Positions 27,251 to 39,554 of a stretch of 64,000 nt of DNA are shown here, one piece after another. How positions within the stretch are numbered: the stretch's first letter is position 1; each line of letters opens with the position of its first letter. A program made the translations under genes and the position numbers. Origin of the DNA: Struthidea cinerea (Eukaryota > Chordata > Aves > Passeriformes > Corcoracidae); contig VZTI01003143.1 of the NCBI GenBank assembly GCA_013397865.1, positions 873,244 through 937,243 of the forward strand. The letters are read 5' to 3'. The notes beneath the pieces are model-generated. The model was not told the DNA's origin, ran no database searches, and saw nothing but the letters and a program-made list of their open reading frames with translations.

Positions 27251-27489
27251 TGGGGCTCCAACTTGTTCTTCTAGAGTCAGCTGCATGTTCCTCTCCTCTT
27301 GGCAGTTTTATTTTCCCCAAGGCAGTCTCCAGTGCCTAGAAGTTTAAACCTTCCTTGCTCCCTCAAAGAAGTGAGTTTTAGCACTCTGTTCATTTTGTCT
27401 GTTTGGGCCTGCACCCTTAAATTGAAGCATTTATAAGAAAACAGGCAGTGAGAGAGCTTCTTCTAAGACTATATGTAAACTTCCAGGCC

Positions 27490-28000
27490 GTTCCCTATTC
27501 ATAACTCTGCATTACTAGGCATGATATGTAAGTCAGGCTTCCTCCCTAGCACAATGGCAGAAGTGTCTAAATGGCGCTAGGACAAAGCGCCCTAATTATG
27601 TGCCCAGCGAGTATTCACAGAAGACACTCTGAATCCAGCCTATTGAAGTTTTTCCCCGTACCATAAAACCTTTATATAAATATTCATAAGAGAGAGGGGG
27701 ACAGGCAGACAGGCTTCACAAGCTGCTAATTAATGCCTTTACCCACGGTTTTATTGCTCTACACCTAAACTAAGGACAGGCTGTGTTCATCAAGGGCTTT
27801 GGGAGCCTGCAGTGGGAGTTCAGTGTTAAAATCCGTTTCTGGTACTAATTCTTCATCCCTGAAGAGCCAAAAATTGTTAGTTCTGTTGGAAGTTGAGATC
27901 CGAATCAGCAAAGAGTTTAGGCAGGTGAATTCCCAATGTGGGAATGACTTTATCAGTCCTGGTGTAAATTCACAAGCTGCTTTAGTACATTGAAACCTAA
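27490..28000. promoter_or_regulatory. Candidate conserved non-coding regulatory element
   Basis: A non-repetitive stretch dense in factor-like motifs: ACAATGG (27551-27557, SOX core), the hairpin GGCGCT/AGCGCC (27573-27591) enclosing ACAAAG, TAATTA (27593-27598), GCTAATTAATGCC near 27723, an E-box CAGGTG (27922-27927) and ATTCCCAATGTGGGAAT (27929-27945). The last is a 7+3+7 inverted repeat that includes TGTGGGAA, a perfect match to the RBPJ/Notch consensus. PTPRZ1 is known to be expressed in radial glia and oligodendrocyte precursors, where SOX and Notch factors act, so a glial enhancer is a reasonable but untested inference. Confidence 0.3.
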
Positions 28001-28075
28001 GTACAAGATTCAAGCATGCTCATGCTACTAACTTACTATACCTTTTTAGAAAATATTTTCCTGATTCTCCTTACT

Positions 28076-28108
28076 GTTAATTAATGGAGCAATTAATTAA
28101 TTTATTAG
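28076..28108. other. TAATTA homeodomain-motif cluster
   Basis: The segment reads TTAATTAATGG and then CAATTAATTAATTTATTAG, giving several overlapping homeodomain core motifs within about 30 bases. Such clusters also arise by chance in AT-rich introns. Confidence 0.25.
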
Positions 28109-28109
28109 T

Positions 28110-31100
28110 TGGCTATAAAAATAATTTAATCCTGGTACATGAGTCATTGCATGTTTTTCTAGTTAGGTACATTGTATTTCATTTCTTCATGTTTCAGTGT
28201 TTAGTTTGTAATACAAATTTGCCTATGAATCACAGTAACATTCTCAAGCTAACAGATTTTTCATTTCAAAGATTTAGTTTCTCACTATTAGAAAGTCACA
28301 GTCAATTTGCAGTTGGTTATTGAGTGTTGGCAGCTGACTGCCACAAGTATGAACTTTCAGTTGTATTGAACTAATGGGAGCCTAGGAGGAGTGCTGCAAT
28401 AGGATTCTCCGTTCAGACTGCTACACACTCAGTGTAGGATTGCAAGTAACGAGAGGTCAGAACCTCCATTTTGTGGTTCAGTGCACAAATTAAGGCTTTT
28501 CTTGGAGTGCCACCACCACCTGAGACCTGTGAAAATGCTTTTTACTGCCTTAGCGAAAGATTGGGCTATATGGGATAATGGTTATTGCAGGAAGGTGAAA
28601 TTTCATGTTTACAGTGATTTTTCAAACCATGTTTCTATCATCTTATGGGGCTATTATGTCCACATTTTGGGTCAAATCTTGCTCAACTCAGTTTTTGTCC
28701 CCTGACAGAATTCAACAGGCATTAGAACTGAAAGAATATAAACTAACAAAATAATGTGGGTTTGTTTTTCTGAAATCACGAATCTGCATCGTCTGCTATT
28801 ACTGTTATGTGAAATGTGCATGAAGTAGACATTAGGAGGATGGGTAGGTGATGGTTGTGTGCCACTGTACAGTAGCTCTGTGTTCTGTCTGCATTCACGT
28901 GGGCCTTATATAGCTTCCCAGTAAGATTTACCATCCCACTCCAAGGTGAAGAGCATATTGATTAAATACAAATGAGCAAGATACATGACTATGTAGATCA
29001 CACAAAACATCTGATCAAAACATCTCATTCTCTGCTTCCAAATACTATTAGTATCTGAATTCCAAAATTGTCTTTGAAGTTCCAGTTTTGTGGGTGATTG
29101 TACAGGACAAGGATGAGATTCCTATTTCCTTCATGCTGCTCTCTTGGACATACATAAACCATGAGACAGAATTTGACCCTAAAACTGTATGAAATGGTAG
29201 CTACAGAGTAGAAAACAAGTTACTGAAGAGAACTAAAAATGAAGTCAAGGAAAGAAATGTGAAGAAAATAGATTTTAAATCGGCCTGACCTTATTTTGTT
29301 TGATATCAGCCCCCCCCTTTATTTTTTCAATTAAATCAGTATCAGAAAAGAAAAAAATCAAGTGTCAATATTGCTGTGGTTAGCTACAATAAACAATCAT
29401 TTCCAGGAACAATCAGTACACCATGTTGTTTTCAGCAGTCTGTGAAAGTAAAAATACTGTTCTGTAGAACAATACACCATACTTATGTATGTTTGATGAA
29501 GTAGAGGACCAGATACTGAGCATTTGCTTTTTAAAACACGAGTAAAACATGCTGGTCAGCAAAAGTCTAGTGTGAGCTCTAAGTGCCTGGATTGTGTGAA
29601 AATAGAGCAGTGGTGTGGCACTCTACCTGCACGGTGCAGGAGTTGGCAAAACACAGAGGAAAGCCTAGACCATCCTCTGGAACTTCAAGCTATCCCCGTT
29701 TTTTGGTACTCTTTTATTTTTATTTGACTTCCCAAAGCAATAAAAAGAAGCTAAAACAATGTCATTTAATCTGTCCATATTGACTTACAAATTTTTGAAA
29801 TTAACTTCTGGATAGCTGAAGTGAAATGATAAAATGATATCCCACCAAAAGCAGAGGCCGTATTATTTAAACTTGGGACTGTGTCTCCTTCGTAGCTCTA
29901 AGATCTGGACAAGGACTATGGGAACCTCAGCCCCATCCAACAGCACCAGACCCTCATCAAACAGTCAGCCCCTTCCAACTGCCACCTTCTCTGAGAAAAG
30001 CTCAAGGATCTGGGAAAAACTCTGGCTGAGTGCGCTAATTTTTTTTTTTTCTGACCTTTGTGACATATACTTCTTTTTCTGGTAATTTCCTGGTTTTGGT
30101 GGTGGCATAGAGGTTAAATTCAATATGCATTTCAAATATATTGTGGTGAAATCTCACTTAGAGATTGTACTTAGATTGTACTTTGAGTCAACAGGTGTGG
30201 TTCGGCCTATTCAGCAGTGGGTTTCCAAAGGCTTTTGTAATTTTATACAGCAGGAGTCAGACTGAAAAGTGACACTTAGGCAAAAGACAGACACCCAAGT
30301 CCAAAGTTACCCAAGTCCTGAGAATGCTGAGAAATAGATGCCTGACTTTACAGATACTTCACTTCCTCCCCTGAAAGTCTCCTGAATGCTTAAAATTCTG
30401 CTTTAGAGTTTGCTGAGAATTTTAGTCTGGATAGCATGGAGCAGCCTGGAGTCTAGTTCATATCTAACACATATTTCTAATTTTAAAAATTAATGATCTT
30501 TCAGGCATCCTTTACAAGTTAAACGTTATCAGAATAGGTTAAAAGACACATTTGTAGTGTTAAGCTCCATGTAAGGTATTACTGAAAATAAATCTCCTTT
30601 TCACTACATCCTACTGGGTTGAAAACTCCATGAACAGGAGACAGGTTCTTCTTCCTCTGACTGGGGAGAGGTGAATCTATGGGGCAATTGCTCCTTAAGA
30701 TCACCCAAAAGGCACCTGCAGGGACAGAGGGAAGGTACTGCCCTGTGCGCATGGCGAGGGGTACAGAGGTCCTGTGGGGTAAAAGGCAGCATAGATTTTG
30801 GTTCCTCACCTCAGTGTATTGTTAAATACAATATTGTGAATGAGTTTTAAAGTAATTGCATTATTCTGATGGTTTTCTGAGTGATCTCCCTTATGCCACT
30901 ATATTAATAATTCTGCTGCATTCTAGTAAAAAAAGAAAATTATTAAAAAATCATAACACAAATCCATAAATTCCGTGTCTTTGTTTTGACTTTGGTTTGT
31001 GTTTCTGGTGTGCCAGTATTTGTCACATTTTTCTCTGTTGTCTCTAACAGTCATGAGACACTGTTTTCTTCTGCAAATGTGTTTCTGTGATGAGTTGCAA

Positions 31101-34100
31101 TAAGGAAATGGCTAAAGGAAAAGAGTAAACATGAGATTTAAAACATGATGTTGTCATAAGGAAGAGCAATATGTGTATGTATGTATTTTTATACCCCTTT
31201 TTGACAAATCCTTATAGATGAACATTTATCCGGACATACTGATGCACATATATAATATCACTGTTAGGATTTGTCAAAAAATGGCAGGTTGTGTATTTGA
31301 TTACGTGTTTTTATTTGTTTTATTTTCATATGTTCATATATTTGTTATGAAATAGAGACAGATATTTTTACAGATATGCAGCTGCTGTTGGTTTTTCAGG
31401 ATGGGCTTTGGGATTTTTCAGTCTTGATGTAGTGGTGTATAGCTTCCTCAAGGGAGTAGAATGATGTTGATATTGTTTTATAAAAGGTATGTGGCATAAT
31501 CCCTAGACTTATTTGAGTACTTATAAGAAAATAATCCAGGGCAACCTCTCTCTTCCCCATGGTTATTGAAAAGTAATTTCATTGAGATTGTAGTATGACT
31601 GGAGGGATGTGGGTTGAGTAGAATTTGCAGTTCCACCATGAAATAAATGGGAAAGGAAAATATGTAATAATTAAAGACTTCCTCCTGTAAGGAATATCCT
31701 TCTCTTAATACCCCCTCCACCAACATCTTCAAAGGATCCAGTCTAAGGCTGTTCATTCAGGTCCCTAAGATGATTTTAGCTATTTAAATATTCTGCAAAA
31801 GACAAAATTTCTAACAGCTTGACTTCACAGTCCCTACTGTGCTAAAAAATTCATTTGTTTCAGTAAATGCTCCTTTGAGGTGACTTGCGTAAGGTCTACT
31901 CTCAAGAGTTTTAAATAAATATTGCCAAAGATTTAGAGCTTTACTGGTTAGTAGCTGCTAATATTAACAGGCAGAGAGTCATTGAAGAAATGTAGTAATA
32001 TAAAAAAAAACTTTCAGAGAGCCAGTTAAATGTGAACCCTGGGGTTTTGGATATAGGAGTTAAATTTGTTTTATTTTTCATTGCACTTTTATGGCAATGT
32101 TTCTTGTTTTCTGGAAAGGGAGTTGTGAATGTTTTTACACTTTGGTGTGAAATGGAAGAAGCAAAGCACATATTCTTCATTCCTAATTATATTTATTGCA
32201 GTGCTTGACACTAAGTGATTTTCTTAGATATTGGAATCATTTAAGTTATTGGAATACCTAGGATGTTGAAGAGGATTATGTGAATAAAATTAAGTTACCT
32301 TTGCTATTTATGTTTAAACAAAGTTCAGTTGTGTTTATCTTTTTCTTGCTTCTCTGGTACTGCTATAAGAGAAATAAATTAATTTTGAAATCAAATGCCA
32401 ATAGTTTCCCTGACTTGATTCAATTCTTGTTTGTTCATATCTGGTCTGGATTTACTTTTTATTTGTATGATTCCATGAATTTACATGTGTTGCGTTAAAA
32501 GGCTCTCTGGGTATGGGGAAAAGAATCTGGGTAGCAGCAAAGTTATAGTAAAGTGTGTCTTAGGAATCACTCCTTGGTACCTGCTTTTTTTGAATATCAT
32601 TTCCAATTTCTATCATAAACACCACCTTGCCTCAGCTCATACATGGGACAATGGTGTAACATTTCTGGGGGAATTACAGTCCTCTTAAGTCCTTCCTGGT
32701 TTTGGCTTTGGACATGTTTTTAGGTGCTTCAGCAGCAATCAATTCCTGTAGTTTTGCAGGGCTATCTCATTCTGTAGGTCCTTAAATTATTGATAAATCT
32801 TTGTGTTTAGCCCAAGGGCTTCACAGGCACTTAATTTCACTCACGCATGCCTGTTCAAAGATAAACACTGGTAAGTACCGCTCTCCCACCTAAAAGCTGT
32901 TGTTTCCTTGGTGTCAGTGGACAGACACTTGAAGGCTACATCAGTGACCAGAGAAGCTTTAAAGCTTGCTGTGGCTAATGCTTCAGCTGTTGGCCAATGG
33001 CTGTGTGGGAGGCTGAATGCTGTCAGACCATTTGGGTGTTCAAGATCCCAAGTGGAAGGACACATCTGACATTTCCTACTACTTTGCCTGTAGTCAGAGT
33101 GAAGGTGGCAGCCTGTAATTTAACCATGTTAAATCATACCCTAGAGTATCCCTCCCAGTTTCCACGGGCTGCTTAGGAATTTCAGGGCCCCTCTGAACCT
33201 CAGCATGTAAAATTCCAGAGGAGTAGAACCTAAATTGGTCAAACTGGAGTCCTTGTTATGCTTGCATGTAGATATGCACTGGAAAATTGTGATTAAATGT
33301 GATTTATAAACCTTAGCTGATGTCATAGGTATTATATTTGTAATTCCTGGCACTATTCACTGTAAAGATGTGACAGCTGAAGTAAGCAGCGTGCCTATTA
33401 ATACTCTGGTGCTTAATAATAGCTACTTTTAAATTAAAACAGTCAATCTTTTTCTTCTGCTTTTTCTTCTAATTTTTTTTTAAACACAATTTGTGTTAGT
33501 AAATAAACACGACAATGGCCAAGTTGTAAGAATAGTTTTATTTTGGCTTTATGTTTAGTGCAGAAAAAGTCTCACTTGTCAATCTCTACTGGAATGAGCA
33601 GCCTACACTCAAGTGTGGTGGAGGGGACTGACTCTCTTTATGTATACTCAGTCATGTACCAAAGCCTGAAATAAGCCTACATAGAAGAAACTCTGGGTAA
33701 AAAAAGATTTTTAAATTTCACTGAGAGTGTGAGAGTTCTCAGACAGGTCTTGATAGAAGACTTAGACACTTTGACGTTCAGGAGGAAAGAATATATGAAA
33801 TTGTAGAGGAGGGTTATTAAAGTATTTTTTGTGTTTTTAAGAATTTTGCAGATGGCATTAATTAAATACATTCATAAGAAGAGAGGGACCTTACTCAGGC
33901 AAATGTAGATCATTCTGTTAAAGGGATTTATAGTTAGCTACTGTCTTTTAAAACATCAAGACTGTTAGCAGGTTGTGCTCTGAATCTTTTCATTTCCTCT
34001 GTCAGTATAAATCAAGAGTTATTTCAGTTGAGGCAATGAAGCTACACCATCATGAGTTCGACAAAAGATATAAAAGTGGATCCTGTGACCTTCCTGTCAA

Positions 34101-35415
34101 TGAAAGAGGCTAAAATAAGCAAATTAAAATTGTTGAAGAAGCAATCCATTTTATCATCAGATGTGATTTTCCACAGTTCTGCTCTGTTTAACATTCTCAG
34201 AAGCAGAACATGTATAATGAAACTCTAACCAATCTTTTTAATTGTATTCTTTTCATATTTGACAAGCACCAAGCATCTCTTTTGTTAATTACATGTAGCT
34301 TCTTTTTTTTAAATTTATTGTTATGCCATTTTTGCAGTTTGTCTTCCCCTCTTTGACTTCTTTGCAGCAATTTTGTCTGGTGTCCCACTTCTTAACCACT
34401 AGCCATGCACAGATTCTCTTTCAGCTACCCTGTATAAGCATTGCTATTACCATACCATTTCAGTTTGTTCTACAATTCCTAATTCTTCTCCAGTGAAGAC
34501 GTGTGTATCTTAATCTACAAATGAGCCACTTGCCTGGTAACCTGTCTCTGATAATAACCAGTGCCAACTGATGAGGCAAGTGGATTAAAAGAGGGCAAAT
34601 ATGCAATGAGAATTTCCCAGTATAATCCTCCCCATTTCAGCAATGGGCTTAGTGAGCCAAAAGTGGTGTCACTGTGTTTAAGAAGTGTTGGTGGATTTAT
34701 CCTTCACAGATTTTTAAATCGTTTCCAAACCTGTGTAATCCTGTGTAATTCATAGCTTCCCTCTCTGCAGTCAGTAATACCAGTGTACATAGCTGAGCTC
34801 TCATGAGACACAATTTGCTTGAAACAAGAGCTTCTGTATTTCTCAAAGAGAAAATGATCGCATGTTTCAGTGACTGCTCATCCTTGCTGGTATTCTGAGA
34901 GTTCCTGCACACTTCTTTGGCCTAAGAACCATGCATTGAATCTTCCCCATGTAAATTGGAATTTTAATAACAGCAAAGCCTTTATCTCCATGACTGTAAT
35001 ACATTGCTATTATCCACTTATACCAGATGAATGCTTATGACTTTAGAATATATCCTCTTTGCTCTCAAATTAGATTTTAAGAGGAAAATGTTGAATGGAC
35101 CATGTATTCCAGGACCAAATCCTGTTTGTAATCTAAATGCATAGTTGATAGTATCTACACATACTGTACATGCAGAGCATCAGTGTCCCATTTGTAGATC
35201 TCACTAACGCTGACATAACTTAATGTGTCCCAGTTCCCATAAATAAGTCATTCTGGTGTCAGAATCTCATGAATGCCAGCTCCACTGCAGGTGCAACTCA
35301 CAAGTTCACACTGAGTGGAGGTAAAATCACAAGGAGGTTGTGCTTTTTTCCTCTTGAGTCTGGCAGCTGGTATGTCTTGACACTGCTGTGGCACAAAGGA
35401 CATAAAGGGTAAAAT
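28110..35415. other. Intron 1 sequence, nothing clear
   Basis: Over 7 kb of AT-rich intronic DNA. It includes an isolated 7+1+7 palindrome CCTGCACGGTGCAGG at 29626-29640. No coding similarity, RNA gene or transposon end was recognised. Confidence 0.45.
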
Positions 35416-35420
35416 TGCAG

Positions 35421-35807
35421 CATCCTTGTAGGTGCTAAAAAGCTAGAAGCAGAGAAATTCTTCAGCCTTTTCTCAATATTCTGTGAGAAGACTGTCTTTC
35501 CTATGTAAACTATTTTAAACAAGGTCACAGTTTCATAAACTTCCTGCACTCGCAAGTTGTTTTGCAAGATTGTTATGGCTTCAACTTTGTAAATATTATG
35601 GAATAGGTCTCTTAGAACTTGGCCAATCCTCTCAAGGAGTGGATGGCCGAGGAACCAATTACCTATTGCCACTTAACACACTTTTTGCGATCTATCCTAT
35701 ACAGTAGTCAGAAAATTATTAAAGAAAAGCTTCGGCTTCCACTGTTCATGAGCCTGGACTCTGTGTCGTTTTCTTTATACGCCTCGGACGTAACAGCGAC
35801 ACATCCT
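35421..35807 (+). mobile_element. Solo LTR (375 bp), ERVK-like, copy A, with perfect 6-bp TSD
   Basis: The LTR body is 35427-35801, starting TGTAGGTGCTAAAAAG and ending GTAACAGCGACA, flanked on both sides by CATCCT (35421-35426 and 35802-35807). A 6-bp target duplication is typical of ERVK/beta- and alpha-like retroviruses. Promoter-like parts are a CCAAT box at 35623-35627, a TATA-like CTATCCTATA around 35692-35701 and a polyadenylation signal ATTAAA at 35718-35723. No internal retroviral genes are attached. A near copy lies inverted at 37870-38244. Long open frames on both strands of this element are not genes. Confidence 0.92.
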
Positions 35808-36544
35808 GGTATAAATCTCAGTCCCAGATAATGCCTGAGCTTGTATCCTTTGTAGCAAAGCAGTGCGTTGAGTGCAGCATCCCCAGTCTCTCAAGCACTG
35901 TCCTTTGAAAGCTCTTTTTACCAAGGCTTAGGAGAGGGATCTCTGGTGGATACGTAGGGCTTGTTGCCTCAGCATCTCTGAGAGGAATTTCCCCAAAAGT
36001 ATTAAGAGGTTTAAGGTCCCATTTCCTCTTCTCTGACTTATTTTCCTGGCACAGAGTGTCAAATCAAGAGGACCTCCCTCACAGACAATTCTTTCTGTTA
36101 ATCATTAAAGCTATTAATTTTTCACCTTTAGATATGCATAAATATATTGAAGATTAGAATGTTTCATTCACAGCACTAAATCAAAAGCAACTCAACTGAG
36201 GCCAGTAAGTACAAAAGGAGTATCAGACTCATGTCAGAAAGAAAATCTGGTTATTTATATGTTTTAAACAGGAAGAAGTATCTACAAGATCTTATTACTC
36301 CTAGCACTATGCTTTAACCAGAGCTCATGTTCTCTCTTTGCTCTTGTGACTGAACATGAGACAGGGTCAGTTACAAATCAGTCAGTCCTGCTACCCATGA
36401 ATAGCAGGGGAGCATTTGCCACCATTATTTCTGATTTCATGGGCCTTTGGCACTGGGGCACAAACTGTTTTGACTGAATATTAAAAAGAAACAAGTCTTA
36501 CAGCCTCACACTGAAACATTTGACTTTGAAGGAGGGTAGTAAAA

Positions 36545-36687
36545 GGCGGGGGGGGNNNNNNNNNNNNNNNNNNNNNNNNNNNNNNNNNNNNNNNNNNNNN
36601 NNNNNNNNNNNNNNNNNNNNNNNNNNNNNNNNNNNNNNNNNNNNNNNNNNNGGGTGGGGGGGATGAGGGCGGGGGGGGGGGGGGGGG
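36545..36687. repeat. G-run with 96-base assembly gap
   Basis: G-runs border an N stretch at 36556-36651. On the right the sequence continues GGGTGGGGGGGATGAGGGCG and then a run of more than 15 G. The gap is most likely a sequencing failure in a poly-G/G-quadruplex-forming repeat, and its real length is unknown. Proline-rich frames on the - strand are artefacts of this run. Confidence 0.85.
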
Positions 36688-36689
36688 AA

Positions 36690-37863
36690 GCATTTAATGA
36701 TATCTTGCATGTCTCCTTAATAGGCATAGAAAGATAACCATAAAACTGTTTAAAACATGATCCTGAAACCAAGCTGCCCTGTTCTGTGAATAAATCAACA
36801 ATTTATGTAAACATTTTCAATTGCTTCCTCGGAAAAAAAGAATATTTAGTATTTTTTGCTTCATAAAGCAGCCCCTCATCCAGTAAATTCAAACTATTTT
36901 AGGCCCTGGCTGGAGACATCAGTCAGTCTCAGGAGTCATCCAGACTGTCAAGCTGGTCAAGCTCAATCAGTATCATAGATCTATGTATAAAACAACAAAC
37001 TTGACATCAGTTTTGCCTCTTTTTTTTTTGAAGATGTTCTTCCCATCTTCATTTAAATTGAATGCAAGAAATTTAAATGCAGTATTTAAACAGAAGTACC
37101 TGCTGTCATATATCATCAGCAAAAGGGATGTCAATTTGTTAACTTTAAACAAAATAAACTAAAAAATAAAATCATTTCCTTCCAGCTGGTCTCTACACTG
37201 TTAGCTGTTTAACACTGACAGTTTACACAGCAATGGAATGCATGGTTGTGTTTCCCAGGGCAATTTACACCAGCAGCTCAAGGAACAATTGCTGCATGGC
37301 TTGTCCTCACACTCACACAGCACTTTCCTCTCCCACTCCTGCTAGCTATGAGTCTTCAGTCATTTCCCAGATGAAATTTGGTTTTCTTCCCCAGTTTTGC
37401 CACATATTTAAAGTGTAAAGAGATAAGACCAAAACCACTGAGAGTCCCTGCAGATGCAAGAAGGTTCATGGCTGTGAGTGTGCTGTGGAGGGGCTGTGGG
37501 CACACAGTTGGCAAATAACAAAGAAGGTGTATCAACTGCTGACTCTTCCTGGAATCTTTAAAGACTTTCTGTAAGATTTTCTGGGTCTGTAAGTGTGTAG
37601 TGCACCAAACAAAGTGAACCTTGCCCTATTCTTTTTCTTCTGCATTGAAACTATCACTCTTAGTTCATCAGAATTGCCTGTGAAATTTAAAAAGTAGTGG
37701 GAAGCTCTCGTGCCCAGCCCCTGCTTAGTTTGCATGTGACTGATCAACTGATTTTGGGAAGTAACAATTAGGAGGACAATGGATAAAGGCAGAAACTGGA
37801 GACATCAACTAACAGCTATGAATCACGACTTACACAGCTTTCTTTTCCATAATTAATTGAAGG
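36690..37863. other. Intron 1 sequence between the inverted LTRs
   Basis: The roughly 2.05 kb between the two 375-bp LTRs (35808-37863, including the G-run gap) looks like ordinary intron. I see no gag, pol or env similarity, so the two LTRs do not enclose a provirus. Confidence 0.6.
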
Positions 37864-38250
37864 AGCAGGTGTCGCTGTTACGTCCGAGGCGTATAAAGAA
37901 AACGACACAGAGTCCAGGCTCATGAACAGTGGAAGCCGAAGCTTTTCTTTAATAATTTTCTGACTACTATATAGGATAGATCGTGAAAAGTGTGTTGAGT
38001 GGCAATAGGGAATTGGTTCCTCGGCCATCCACCCCTTGAGAGGATTGGCCAAGTCTTAAGAGACCTATTCCAAAATATTTTCAAAGTCAAAGCCATAACA
38101 ATCTTGCAAAACAGCTTGCAGGTGCAAGAAGTTTATGAAACCGTGACCTTGTTTAAAATAGTTTACATAGGAAAGACAGTCTTCTCACAGAATATTGAGA
38201 AAAGGCTGAAGAATTTCTCTGCTTCTAGCTTTTTAGCACCTACAAGCAGG
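37864..38250 (-). mobile_element. Solo LTR (375 bp), ERVK-like, copy B inverted, with perfect 6-bp TSD
   Basis: The LTR body is 37870-38244; on the - strand it starts TGTAGGTGCTAAAAAG and ends GTAACAGCGACA, exactly as copy A. On the + strand the flanks are AGCAGG on both sides (37864-37869 and 38245-38250). This is a different target from copy A, so the two copies inserted independently. By hand alignment with copy A there are 17 mismatches and no gaps in 375 bases, all between positions matching 35529 and 35702. The CCAAT box and ATTAAA signal are intact. No internal genes are attached. Confidence 0.92.
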
Positions 38251-38254
38251 CACA

Positions 38255-39540
38255 ATGCACATTGACTTGGAAATGTGGTCCAAAGACAACGTTGGTGCAC
38301 GTGAATTCTTTTCCATTGCCCTTACTTACCTGTGAGGTTTGATCTTAGTCATGAGTGAATGTTGTGAATTGTTACAATGGATAGTTCGGGGGTTTTTGGC
38401 AGGGAGGGAGAAGGAGAAGAGAAAAATATTAAAGGGCAGTCACATCACATGGAGGAGGCAGGAGTCTGGTGAAGTTAATAAAACATGGACTTCAGATAGG
38501 TAGCAGAAAGTCACTGTAAGACACACAAACACGTGTAAACTTGCAAATAGAAATTATGATTTAACATCCTGTAATCAGTACGACATTTCTGCGTGAAAGA
38601 AAAATAAATGGATATCATGAAACTGTTTCATTAAATTATTTATTGCAGAGTATGAGCAGAATTCTATGGCATTTTCTCAAGGAAGCAATCCATATATGTG
38701 TTCAACATGTTCGAGGGCAAATAAGTTGTACTGTACTTCTCTAGAACAGTGATGAGGTTGGTGAACATTATGGCTCTTGAAATGACAGTCTCAAAAAACC
38801 CGTATCTGCAATTTACGTGCTTCAGTGATTATTCAGGGGCATAGTCATCTATTTGCCTGTATCCCTGTGTTGCTAGAATTGCCCCAGAACTGGCATAAAA
38901 AGAATAATAGTGAAGGTTATTCAGTAGTCAGAGTAAGTCAGTGAGCATTTTTACAGTTAGATATTGCTTTCTAGAAAAATATGACATCATTTAAAAGTAA
39001 CTAGTATCTAACCTTCTCTCTCCATCAAATTTATGGACGTAAAAGTAATCTCAGTTACTTTATCTATAACTATGCCAATGATAGAGCACAATGAAATTAT
39101 ATTTTAGAATATTTTATTCATTATCTTTATCATTTATCTTGTATCAGCAGTACAAAGTTACAGAAAACATGTAAAGTCATGACCACACTGAAGCAAAAGT
39201 TTAACTCTCATTGACATCCTAGTTATCTAGAGTGGCTCTTTCTAAAGGACATCACGAAAGAGGATTTCTTTGTGGGAGAGTTGCATTAATTTTAAAAGAG
39301 AAGGAATGGCTGTGAGAAGGAAGGAAGAATTGGAAATCCTCTGTTTGCTTTGCTTGTGTCCTTAATATGCTACAGTGTTAGTGATATTTATATTCTGTTT
39401 AACCAGTACTTGTCATTTGAGGTCCAAGATAAGGACAAAGTAAATTATTAATCAGTAATTAAAACAGTGATTATCTTGTTGGAGGGGGGCGTGTCGTCAA
39501 CACCTCAAGGTCCTGTTAGGCTTCTGGTTTTAATACTGTA
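38255..39540. other. Intron 1 sequence, nothing recognised
   Basis: AT-rich intronic DNA leading to the exon 2 acceptor. No repeat, RNA gene or coding similarity was recognised. Confidence 0.45.
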
Positions 39541-39554
39541 ATTTCATTTTGCAG

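Larger units (their letters stand above)
88..39554 (+). other. PTPRZ1: PTPRZ1 intron 1 (39,467 bp, phase 1)
   Basis: The donor is GTGAGT at 88-93. The acceptor ends TTTTGCAG at 39554, with a modest pyrimidine tract and several possible branch adenines (for example in TTTTAATACTG about 25 bases upstream). Both ends fit U2-type splicing. The intron is AT-rich and contains CR1 and LTR insertions, simple repeats and a few stretches that could be conserved regulatory DNA, listed separately. No open frame in it has recognisable protein similarity. Confidence 0.9.

Noticed and set aside
36481..36772. Proline-rich frames across the gap
   Set aside because: They are produced by the G/C run and cross undetermined bases.
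35427..38244. The two LTRs as ends of one provirus
   Set aside because: They are inverted, have different target duplications, and nothing between them resembles gag, pol or env.
35298..38265. Similar 70-124 codon frames found in both orientations
   Set aside because: They are the two strands of a 375-bp solo LTR inserted twice, not a duplicated gene.
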